DNA from: JBQTKD01 sp052389435
GTDB taxonomy: Bacteria; Actinomycetota; Actinomycetes; Sporichthyales; Sporichthyaceae
NCBI GenBank assembly: GCA_052389435.1
Contig: JBQTIB010000049.1
Location: 1 to 13,692 of the forward strand
Reading direction: 5' to 3'
DNA length: 13,692 nt
Shown: positions 1 through 6,452 of the stretch, piece by piece
Layout of the letters: each line of letters starts with the position of its first letter
How positions within the stretch are numbered: the first letter of the stretch is position 1
Position numbers and translations under genes: made by a program
Notes under the pieces: generated by a model
What the model saw: only the letters and a program-made list of their open reading frames with translations
Told to the model about the DNA's origin: nothing
Databases searched by the model: none

Positions 1-47
1 TTTTGGGTGGCTGGGTCCGCTTCGGGGGGTGCGGGGACCTGGCGAGG

Positions 48-73
48 GGGGGGCGCCATGTTGGCGCCGCCCC
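48..73 (-). terminator. Hairpin terminator after the coiled-coil gene
   Basis: Two GGCGCC arms (52-57 and 63-68) flank a five-base ATGTT loop. A G run at 48-51 can pair with CCCC at 70-73 across one bulged G. The hairpin begins 16 bases beyond the stop codon of the minus-strand gene. There is no clear U tract, which is common in high-GC actinobacteria. Confidence 0.6.
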
Positions 74-88
74 TTCGTCGAGTTGGTG

Positions 89-976
89 CTAGTTGCCGTT
101 CGCCTTGGTGACGCCGGCGAGGGCGGCAGCGCCGGAGAGGGAGGCCAGGGTCTCCTTCACGGTGGCGAGCTGGGCGTTGATGCTGTCCCGGCGGTGGGTC
201 AGTGCCGCGACCTCGCGCTCGGCCTCCTGCTGCAGACGCTCGGCGCGCGAGGCGGTCTCGTTGACCAGCTCGTGGGCGGCGTTCTTGGCGGCGTCGACGA
301 GGGCCTGCGCGGCGCGCTGGGAGTCCTCGGTCATCTGGATCGCTTCGCCCTTCATCTGCTGGGCGATCTGGATGGTCTCGGCCAGGCGACGCTCCGCGGT
401 CTCCTGGCGCTGAACGACGTCGCGCTCGAACTGCTCGCGCTGGGCGTTCATCTTGTGCTCGGTGTCGGTCGCGGTCTGCGCACCCTCCGCACGGGCGGCC
501 TCGACGACCTCGCCGGCCGAGGCGGCCAGGCGCGCGGCCTTGTCGGTGCCCTCGGCGCGAATGCCCTCGGCCTCGCGGCGGGCGGCTTCGAGCATGCGCT
601 CGCCGGTCTCCTTGGCGGTGGCCTCGGCGCGCTCGGCGTCGGCGTTCATGCGGGCGCGCATGGCCTCGGCCTCGGCGTTGGCCATTTCGCGGTCGCGGTC
701 GCCCGCGGCGACGGCGTTCTGGTTGATCTGGATGGCCTCGTCGTGCGCGGCCTTCAGGATGCTCTCGAGCTTGCGCGAGACGGTGACGTACGCCGGGGCG
801 GCCTCGCCCTTGGACATCGAGTTGCGCATCGCGGTGAGTTCGCGCTCGAGGTCGGCGGCGCGACGGTCGAACGCGGCGCGCTCGGCGGCGAGCGCGGAGA
901 TCTTGGCGTCGACAGCGGTCCGCTCGTAGCCGCGCATGGCGGTGTCGAATGCCGGTGCGCCGGGGTTCATGGTCAT
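89..976 (-). CDS. FilP/DivIVA-like coiled-coil cytoskeletal protein
   Basis: A 295-residue, almost entirely helical protein rich in Ala, Glu, Arg and Gln. Residues 10-30 contain an F-x-x-x-x-RGYER-x-x-VD motif like the N-terminal segment of DivIVA and of Streptomyces FilP/Scy proteins, which are often annotated 'cellulose-binding protein'. A long coiled coil follows, roughly residues 25-275, with a short Ala/Gly-rich tail. There is no signal peptide or membrane segment, so it should be cytoplasmic. In the family such proteins form filaments or polar scaffolds that guide cell-wall growth and cell stiffness. I chose the ATG at 976 because a GAAGGAC ribosome site (994-988) lies about 11 bases upstream. 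A longer reading from 1207 adds non-coiled residues with no support, and the next ATG (970) is too far from the site. It is transcribed alone, away from the DUF4184 gene. The family call is firm; the specific role is inferred. Confidence 0.85.
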   Translation of the reverse strand: MTMNPGAPAFDTAMRGYERTAVDAKISALAAERAAFDRRAADLERELTAMRNSMSKGEAAPAYVTVSRKLESILKAAHDEAIQINQNAVAAGDRDREMANAEAEAMRARMNADAERAEATAKETGERMLEAARREAEGIRAEGTDKAARLAASAGEVVEAARAEGAQTATDTEHKMNAQREQFERDVVQRQETAERRLAETIQIAQQMKGEAIQMTEDSQRAAQALVDAAKNAAHELVNETASRAERLQQEAEREVAALTHRRDSINAQLATVKETLASLSGAAALAGVTKANGN

Positions 977-987
977 GAGATTCACTG

Positions 988-994
988 GTCCTTC
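988..994 (-). promoter_or_regulatory. Ribosome binding site fixing the coiled-coil gene start
   Basis: GAAGGAC on the minus strand, about 11 bases before the ATG at 976. It argues against the much longer frame that opens at 1207. Confidence 0.55.
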
Positions 995-1174
995 GTCAGC
1001 ACGGGCGTGAACGGTAAGTGCTATCGGGGACCACCTCGGGCTCGTCTTCCGCCCGCGGTGATCGACTTTGGAAAGCATCGCAGGCGACCGGACGGTACGC
1101 CGGCCAACGAGAGATTTGATCTGCCGAAATGGCAAAGATTCATACGTTCGGCTGACTGGAATGACGCCATTCGG

Positions 1175-1309
1175 ATGACCGTCGGCGAAATGTGCGATGC
1201 ATCCCATCTGTTATGCAATTGCAGCAAATGTCCGTTTTGTTCCGGCCTGTGCACGGTTGCGGGCGGAGGCGTGGAGTGGGTGTGCGTGCGGTGCCACACG
1301 GGCACCTGA
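1175..1309 (+). CDS. Candidate 44-residue Cys-rich zinc-ribbon-like peptide (uncertain)
   Basis: A short open frame encodes a peptide with eight cysteines in 44 residues. They include a CNCSKCPFC cluster and, near the end, W-V-C-V-R-C-H; the CPFC ... WVCVRC spacing resembles a small zinc ribbon. If real, it would bind metal in the cytoplasm; no function can be assigned. Against it: no convincing ribosome site precedes ATG 1175 (or the alternatives ATG 1190 and GTG 1058), codon use in the first half is poorly GC-biased, and it lies in what otherwise looks like a promoter region. It ends 88 bases before the DUF4184 start and could be a leader ORF. The Cys pattern is the only reason to list it. 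Confidence 0.22.
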   Translation: MTVGEMCDASHLLCNCSKCPFCSGLCTVAGGGVEWVCVRCHTGT

Positions 1310-1396
1310 CCATGAATTGGTCCTCGCTCGGTGGGTTGATCACGCAGGCGCTTCTAGGTTGCAGGAAGCCACCGAGCCGTCCGGAGACCCGTCGCC

Positions 1397-2185
1397 ATGC
1401 CTTTCACCGGGAGCCATCCCGCAGCGATCCTGCCCCTGTTGGGCACCCCGCTGCCGATGTCGGCTCTGGTCGCGGGGTCGATGGCGCCGGACAGTCCGGC
1501 CTATCTGCTCGGCGGGTTCCTCGAGTACCCCTCGCATACGCATTCGGTGTTCAACGGGGTGGGGGTCAACCTCGTTCTGGGGTTGATCCTCTGGGCCGCC
1601 TGGCACCTGCTGCTTTCCGGACCGGCTCTGGCGGCGGCTCCCGCCGCGATTCGGACGCGCTGCGGCCACCTGGGCCTGGGCCTGCGTTCCCGGCTGCGCC
1701 GCCCGGTGGACTTTCTGCTGGTGCCCGCCGCGATCGAGGTCGGCGCCCTCAGCCACGTGCTGTGGGACAACTTCACGCACGCCTGGGGTTGGCCGGTCAT
1801 GCGGGTGCCGGCGATGCAGGCGGAGTACCTGGGCGTGCCCGGGTGGTCCTACGCCCAGGTGACGTTCAGCGTGGCCGGACTCGTCGCGATCGCCGTGGCG
1901 CTGCGGCGGGCGTGGAAGCGCGCGCCGATCGGCCCGATGCCTGCTGCGCACTGGGGCCTGGGGCCGCTGGCTGCGGCGTCCTGGCTCCTGATCGCCGGGG
2001 CGGCGACGGTCGGTGCGCTGCGTGGCTTCTACGTCGGAGCCTTCCAGGGCGGCTGGCCGAGTTCGATGCTTCCGTGGCACATGCTGACCAGGTCGATCGG
2101 GCTGGCCCTGACGGTCGGGACGGTGCTGGCGGTGCTCTGGCACCTGCGCCGTGCCCCGGCCCTGCTGCGCTCCCGCCTGGCCTGA
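1397..2185 (+). CDS. DUF4184 family integral membrane protein
   Basis: A 262-residue polytopic membrane protein matching DUF4184. It opens with the hallmark MPFTGSHPAA followed by a LVAGSMAPDSP segment. Conserved polar residues occur in and beside the membrane segments: His7, Asp32, His47 and His49, and the HVLWDNFTHAWGW block (residues 120-132; His120, Asp124, His128). The His/Asp pattern suggests a metal-dependent membrane hydrolase, but no activity is established for the family to my knowledge. I count five to six hydrophobic segments, about 55-80, 105-122, 152-170, 187-207 and 232-250. The start ATG has a CCGGAG site (1381-1386) ten bases upstream. It stands 125 bases before the next operon, and I see no obvious terminator in that gap, so co-transcription cannot be excluded. 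Confidence 0.85.
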   Translation: MPFTGSHPAAILPLLGTPLPMSALVAGSMAPDSPAYLLGGFLEYPSHTHSVFNGVGVNLVLGLILWAAWHLLLSGPALAAAPAAIRTRCGHLGLGLRSRLRRPVDFLLVPAAIEVGALSHVLWDNFTHAWGWPVMRVPAMQAEYLGVPGWSYAQVTFSVAGLVAIAVALRRAWKRAPIGPMPAAHWGLGPLAAASWLLIAGAATVGALRGFYVGAFQGGWPSSMLPWHMLTRSIGLALTVGTVLAVLWHLRRAPALLRSRLA

Positions 2186-2310
2186 GGAAACAATCTCCTG
2201 GCAGGCTCGCCTGTGCGGTGATCCGACGCACGCCAGACCGAAGCGTCGTCGGCTCCGAAGACAGCGCGCGAGCAGCGACAGCACAGCAGTGACGGGAGTG
2301 ACCTCGAGCA

Positions 2311-3021
2311 ATGAGCTCCGGCCTTGATCTGACCGTGCGGCCGGGGGCGGGACCCGCTCGGGCCGCGGTCCTCGTGCTGCACGGCGGGCGGGCCGAAAGC
2401 CACGAGCCGACCCGGTCGCGGCACCTCTCCGTGGTGCGGCTGGCCCCGTTCGCCCGTGCCATCCACGCGATCGAGGGCCCGCGCGGCGTCGCCGTGGCCT
2501 CGCTGCGCTACCGGGTACGGGGCTGGAACGGCTCGGAGGAGTCGCCGGTGGCCGACGCCCGTTGGGCGCTGGACCAGCTCGCCGAACAACTCGGGCCGGT
2601 GCCGGTGGTGCTGGTGGGTCACTCGATGGGCGGCCGGACCGCGCTGCGCCTCGCCGACCACCCCGCCGTCGTCGGCATCGTCGCGCTCGCGCCGTGGCTG
2701 CCGCCGGGCGAACCGCGCGTTCCGCTCGGTAGGCGCCCCCTGCTCGTCGTGCACGGCACCGCGGACCGCTGGACCGACCCGGCCGAGTCGCGGGCCTACG
2801 TCGAGGCGGCCGTCGCGGCCGGAAGTCCCGCGCAGTGGATTCCCATGGCGGGCCACGGGCACTTCATGCTCAGGGACCGCGCCGGCTGGCGCGATCTGGT
2901 CACGGACTTCGTCACAGGGCTCGTCGGCCAAACCGTTCCGTCCGCCGGCCCGAACCACGCAGGTAGTACCGAGGCGGGCGAGCCCCCGACCGCGGACCGT
3001 CCAGGAAGGCCACGAAGCTGA
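2311..3021 (+). CDS. Alpha/beta-hydrolase fold protein
   Basis: A 236-residue cytoplasmic alpha/beta hydrolase. The oxyanion-side motif LVLHGGRAES is at residues 21-30. The nucleophile elbow GHSMGG is at 103-108 with Ser105 as nucleophile. The likely acid lies in the HGTADRWTDP segment (Asp152 or Asp156), and the catalytic His in AGHGHF (His182 or His184). Small hydrolases of this dienelactone-hydrolase/esterase type cleave esters or thioesters; the substrate is unknown. The last 30 or so residues are Pro/Gly/Arg-rich and look disordered. The start ATG is preceded by GGGAG (2294-2298). Its TGA overlaps the putative CTG start of the oxidoreductase, so it is translationally coupled to the lipid operon, where it could handle an acyl ester. 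That pathway link is inferred from position only. Confidence 0.85.
   Translation: MSSGLDLTVRPGAGPARAAVLVLHGGRAESHEPTRSRHLSVVRLAPFARAIHAIEGPRGVAVASLRYRVRGWNGSEESPVADARWALDQLAEQLGPVPVVLVGHSMGGRTALRLADHPAVVGIVALAPWLPPGEPRVPLGRRPLLVVHGTADRWTDPAESRAYVEAAVAAGSPAQWIPMAGHGHFMLRDRAGWRDLVTDFVTGLVGQTVPSAGPNHAGSTEAGEPPTADRPGRPRS
3003..3009 (+). promoter_or_regulatory. Ribosome binding site placing an unusual CTG start
   Basis: AGGAAGG lies inside the end of the hydrolase gene, eight bases before the CTG at 3018. It supports initiation there rather than at the GTG at 3102, which would cut off the dinucleotide-binding motif. Confidence 0.6.
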
Positions 3022-4289
3022 ATACCGCATCCACCTCGTCGGGCCAGCGCCGACGCATCGCGGTCATCGGCTCCGGCGTCTCCGGGCTCACCGCCGCGTG
3101 GGTGCTGCAGCGCACGCACGACGTCACGCTCTACGAGGCCGACAACCGCCTCGGCGGACACGCCCACACCCACGAGGTCGACGGGCAGCCCATCGACACC
3201 GGCTTCATCGTCCACAACGAGAAGACCTACCCGACGCTGCTGAAGCTGTTCGGCGAACTCGGCGTGCAGACGCGCGACTCCGACATGTCCATGTCGGTGC
3301 GCTGCGACGGCTGCGGTCTGGAGTACGCGGGAGCCCGCGGTCTGCGGGGCCTGTTTCCCAAGGCGAGCTACCTCGGCCGCGCCAAGTACCTGCGGATGCT
3401 CACCGAGGTGACCCGCTTCCACAGCCAGGCGCACTCCCTGATCGCGCAGTCCGACGGCCCCGGCCCGACGCTCGGCGAGTGGGCCAAGTCCAAGAAGCAC
3501 TCGGACTACTTCCTCACCCACTTCCTCGTGCCGATCGTCTCCTGCGTGTGGTCCTGCGCGCCGGGCACCGCGCTGCAGTACCCGGCGCGGTACCTGTTCC
3601 GGTTCCTCGACCACCACGGCATGCTCCAGGTCTCCGACTCCCCGCAGTGGAAGACGGTCGTCGGCGGATCGCGCACCTACGTGCAGGCCGTCGCCAAGAA
3701 CCTGGGCGCCGTCCACGTGAGCACTCCGGTGCGCGCCCTGTCCCGCGAGCTGCACGGCGTGACCGTGCGCGACGACGCCGACAACGCGGTGGAGTTCGAC
3801 GGGGCCGTCGTGGCGACCCACCCGAACCAGGCACTGGCACTGCTGGCCGCCCCGACGGTCGTCGAGAAGCGGGTCCTCGGCGCCATCGGGTACTCCACCA
3901 ACCACACCGTGCTGCACACCGACACCTCCTCCCTGCCCCGGTCCGCGGGCGCCGCCGCGTCGTGGAACTACCTGATGTCCGACTGCTCCGCGATGCCGAG
4001 CGCAGTGCAGGTCAGCTACGACCTCAACCGTCTGCAGGGCCTGTCGGGTCCGACGAAGTACGTGGTCACGCTCAACCCGCCGCAGCCGATCGACGCGGCC
4101 AAGACCGTCGCGACCATGGAGTACGAGCACCCCATCTACACCCCGGCCTCGGTGTCGGCCCAGGGCAGCCTGCCGAGCCTCGACGACAGCCGCGTCGCCT
4201 TCGCCGGCGCCTACCACGGCTGGGGCTTCCACGAGGACGGCGCCGTCTCCGGCCTGAAGGCCGCCAAACGCCTGGGCGGGGAATGGTGA
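3018..4289 (+). CDS. FAD-dependent amine-oxidase-family oxidoreductase, fatty-acid modification cluster
   Basis: A 423-residue flavoprotein of the NAD(P)/FAD-dependent amine oxidase/desaturase group. The Rossmann motif GSGVSG is at residues 18-23, the ribose-binding acid Glu40 ends the second strand, and RLGGHAH follows at 44-50. The C-terminal FAD motif contains AGAYHGWGFHEDG (about 396-408). Homologues sit beside DUF1365 and CFA-synthase genes in many bacteria, including the Rv0449c locus of M. tuberculosis (from memory). They are thought to desaturate or oxidise the modified acyl chain; the reaction here is inferred. The start is unusual: between the in-frame TAG at 2964 and GTG 3102 there is no ATG or GTG. 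Starting at 3102 would delete GxGxxG, so CTG 3018 is chosen. It overlaps the hydrolase TGA as CTGA and has an AGGAAGG site. The stop overlaps the start of the DUF1365 gene. Confidence 0.88.
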   Translation: MNTASTSSGQRRRIAVIGSGVSGLTAAWVLQRTHDVTLYEADNRLGGHAHTHEVDGQPIDTGFIVHNEKTYPTLLKLFGELGVQTRDSDMSMSVRCDGCGLEYAGARGLRGLFPKASYLGRAKYLRMLTEVTRFHSQAHSLIAQSDGPGPTLGEWAKSKKHSDYFLTHFLVPIVSCVWSCAPGTALQYPARYLFRFLDHHGMLQVSDSPQWKTVVGGSRTYVQAVAKNLGAVHVSTPVRALSRELHGVTVRDDADNAVEFDGAVVATHPNQALALLAAPTVVEKRVLGAIGYSTNHTVLHTDTSSLPRSAGAAASWNYLMSDCSAMPSAVQVSYDLNRLQGLSGPTKYVVTLNPPQPIDAAKTVATMEYEHPIYTPASVSAQGSLPSLDDSRVAFAGAYHGWGFHEDGAVSGLKAAKRLGGEW

Positions 4290-5122
4290 CCGCCCCCGGC
4301 CACGCCACCAACTTCGCCGATGGCGCAGTAGTACACGCCGATCGGGCCGCCGGGGCGTGCCCTGCTGCGCTATCGGCTGCGAAGTCGCACGGCCGGTGGG
4401 GCAGTGCGGGGATCTACGACACCGTCGTGTCGCACGTGCGGCACACCCCGTTGCGCAACGCCTTCTCCTATCGCAGCTACTCCTGGCTCGTCGATCTCGA
4501 CGCTCTGCCGCGACCGCCCGGCCCGCTGCGCGCCCTGGCGACCTTTCGCGCCGCAGACCACCTGGGCCGAGCGGATCGGACGCTGCGTCAGAATCTCGAC
4601 GCCTACCTCGCGGCGAACGACGTCGACCTGCGCGGCGGGCGGATCCTCATGCTCGCCAACGCCGCCGTGTTAGGGCACGTGTTCAACCCGCTGTCGGTGT
4701 ACTGGTGCCACGACCCCGCGGGGGAGCTCGTGTGCGTCGTCGCCGAGGTGCACAACACCTACGGCGAGCGGCACTGCTACCTGCTCCGACCCGACGAGAC
4801 CGGCCGCGCGGAGTTCGCCAAGGAGTTCTACGTCTCGCCGTTCTACCCCGTCGACGGCACCTACGTCATGCGCCTGCCGCTGCCCGGCGAGCGGCTCGCG
4901 ATCTCGGTCGAACTGCACCGCGGCGAAGCCAAGCCCTTCGTGGCCACGCTGCGGGGCAGGCGCCGCGAGGCGGGCAGCGCCGCGCTGCTGCGGGCCGCCG
5001 GTCGCGTGCCGCTGGCGACGCTGACCGTCGCCGCCCAGATCCGTTGGCAGGGCCTGCGGCTGTGGGCCCGTCGCCTTCCCGTCGTTCCCCGTCCGCGCCA
5101 TCCCCGGCAACCGGAGGTCTAG
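4283..5122 (+). CDS. DUF1365 family protein, fatty-acid modification cluster
   Basis: A 279-residue protein of the DUF1365 family, the usual partner of CFA-synthase-like genes (M. tuberculosis Rv0448c type). Family blocks visible are IYDTVVSHVRH (44-54), FSYRSYSWLVDLD (61-73), GHVFNPLSVYWCHD (131-144), EVHNTYGERHCYLL (155-168) and KEFYVSPFYPVDG (180-192). The C-terminal helix is WQGLRLWARRLP. No catalytic mechanism is known to me; a role in acyl-chain modification is inferred from conserved synteny. ATG 4283 overlaps the previous stop (ATGGTGA); GTG 4286 in the same motif is equally possible. The first 43 residues precede the recognised domain, look unstructured and use codons such as GTA and CTA that are rare in the neighbours. 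There is no convincing alternative start before the domain. Only four bases separate it from the next gene. Confidence 0.88.
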   Translation: MVTAPGHATNFADGAVVHADRAAGACPAALSAAKSHGRWGSAGIYDTVVSHVRHTPLRNAFSYRSYSWLVDLDALPRPPGPLRALATFRAADHLGRADRTLRQNLDAYLAANDVDLRGGRILMLANAAVLGHVFNPLSVYWCHDPAGELVCVVAEVHNTYGERHCYLLRPDETGRAEFAKEFYVSPFYPVDGTYVMRLPLPGERLAISVELHRGEAKPFVATLRGRRREAGSAALLRAAGRVPLATLTVAAQIRWQGLRLWARRLPVVPRPRHPRQPEV

Positions 5123-5126
5123 CCCC

Positions 5127-6452
5127 ATGACTGCGACACCGACGGAGAGCGTGCGAACCGAGCACGCGGCCCCGCCCGCGCCCGCTGCGGCGCGCCACAC
5201 GGGCATCGACGCCGCGAAGTGGCCGGACATCGCCGTCCTGCCCCCCGGCGGCGTGCGCGCGCGCATCGCCCGAGGCCTGTTCGAGCGGGTCGCGGGCAAG
5301 CTGCCGCTGCAGATCCTCCTGCCCGACGGCCGCAACATCGGCGCCGGCGGGCCGTCGACCCCGGTCATGCAGGTGAATCGGCCCGGCGCGTTCTACCGCC
5401 GCGTCGGCCACAGCGGGCTGATCGGCTTCGGCGAGGCCTACCTCGCGCAGGACTGGACGGCCGAGGACCTGCCCGCCGTGCTCACCGTCTTCTGCAAGCG
5501 CATGTCGACGCTGATTCCGCCGCCGCTGCAGCGCCTGCGGGACCTTGCGGTGCACACCCACCCGCTGGGAGACAAGGGCACCGAGGCGAACGCGCGCCAG
5601 AACATCTCGCGGCACTACGACCTGTCCAACGACCTGTTCATGCTCTTCCTCGACTCCTCGCTCACCTACTCCTCGGCGCTGTTCGGTCCGGGCGACGGGT
5701 CCGTGGAGATCGCCGCGACCGCCTGCTTCGAGGATCTCGCGGCAGCGCAGCGCCACAAGATCGACCGCCTGCTCGACGCCGCGGGCGTCGGCGAGGGCAC
5801 GCACCTGCTGGAGATCGGCACCGGGTGGGGCGAACTGGCCCTGCGGGCCGCGGCCCGCGGCGCCCAGGTTCGCTCGATCACCCTGTCCGAAGAGCAGCGG
5901 ACCTTGGCCATCGCCCGGATCGCCGAGGCCGGGCTGTCCGAGCGGGTCAGCGTCGATCTGTGCGACTACCGCGCGGTCGACGGCCAGTACGACGCGGTCG
6001 TGTCGGTGGAGATGATCGAGGCCGTCGGCTACGACTTCTGGCCCGCGTACTTCTCGACGCTGGACCGCGTCCTCGCACCCGGCGGCCGCGTCGGCATCCA
6101 GGCGATCACCATGCCCCACGATCGCATGCTCGCCTCCCGGGACACCTACACCTGGATTCACAAGTACGTCTTCCCCGGCGGGCTGCTCCCGTCGGTGGCT
6201 TCGGTCGAGCAGTGCGTCGCCGACCACACCTCGCTCAAGGTTGTCGCCCGGCACGGGTTCGGCCTGCACTACGCCGACACGCTGCGCCTGTGGCGGGAGA
6301 GGTTCGAGGCCAACGCCGACGGCGTGGACGCGCTCGGCTTCGACGAGACCTTCCGGCGAATGTGGACCTTCTACCTCGCCTACTCCGAGGCCGGGTTCCG
6401 CTCCCGCTACCTCGACGTCTACCAGTTCGTGTTCGCCAAGGAGTCCCAGTGA
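5127..6452 (+). CDS. SAM-dependent methyltransferase, CFA synthase family (first copy, UfaA1-like)
   Basis: A 441-residue member of the cyclopropane-fatty-acyl-phospholipid synthase family. It has the substrate-domain motif HYDLSNDLF (163-171), the SAM motif LLEIGTGWGELA (227-238), VEMIEAVG (294-301), ITMPHDRM (327-334) and YIFPGG-like KYVFPGG (346-352). Such enzymes transfer a methylene or methyl from SAM to the double bond of phospholipid acyl chains at the membrane. Its order after oxidoreductase and DUF1365 genes matches ufaA1 (Rv0447c). Two positions that bind bicarbonate in classical enzymes differ: the Cys of YSCAYF is Ser183 and the following His is Gln325, while Glu298 is kept. It may therefore methylate rather than cyclopropanate, but this is inference. 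ATG 5127 has an excellent CCGGAGGT site (5111-5118). It overlaps the next gene by GTGA. Confidence 0.9.
   Translation: MTATPTESVRTEHAAPPAPAAARHTGIDAAKWPDIAVLPPGGVRARIARGLFERVAGKLPLQILLPDGRNIGAGGPSTPVMQVNRPGAFYRRVGHSGLIGFGEAYLAQDWTAEDLPAVLTVFCKRMSTLIPPPLQRLRDLAVHTHPLGDKGTEANARQNISRHYDLSNDLFMLFLDSSLTYSSALFGPGDGSVEIAATACFEDLAAAQRHKIDRLLDAAGVGEGTHLLEIGTGWGELALRAAARGAQVRSITLSEEQRTLAIARIAEAGLSERVSVDLCDYRAVDGQYDAVVSVEMIEAVGYDFWPAYFSTLDRVLAPGGRVGIQAITMPHDRMLASRDTYTWIHKYVFPGGLLPSVASVEQCVADHTSLKVVARHGFGLHYADTLRLWRERFEANADGVDALGFDETFRRMWTFYLAYSEAGFRSRYLDVYQFVFAKESQ

Larger units (their letters stand above)
977..1396. other. Divergent intergenic region, AT-richer than its surroundings
   Basis: This 420-base stretch separates the divergent coiled-coil and DUF4184 genes and must hold both promoters. 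From about 1070 to 1250 it is visibly AT-richer than the rest of the window. It contains GAATG-ACGC-CATTC (1159-1172), the palindrome GATGCATC (1196-1203) and the perfect 10-base palindrome TGCAATTGCA (1214-1223). A TAGGTT hexamer (1355-1360) fits an actinobacterial -10 for DUF4184, but no -35 is convincing. Apart from the small candidate ORF listed separately, I see no gene. Confidence 0.5.

Noticed and set aside
29..1174. A long Gly/Leu-rich plus-strand frame opposite the coiled-coil gene
   Set aside because: It is the antisense of a repetitive Ala/Glu coiled coil; its composition is an artefact and no motif is visible. Only its last 44 codons are kept, as a separate low-confidence candidate.
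2456..5122. An 888-codon plus-strand frame running through the hydrolase and oxidoreductase genes
   Set aside because: Only its end (from 4283) is a real gene, DUF1365. The rest is an Arg/Pro/Ala-rich shadow with no domain, caused by the high GC content, whereas the other frame gives recognisable hydrolase and flavoprotein motifs.
5219..6448. A long open stretch in frame before the second CFA gene, suggesting a fused 840-residue protein
   Set aside because: The upstream part is a low-complexity shadow of the first CFA gene. The GTG at 6449 has a ribosome site and begins a full-length family member.
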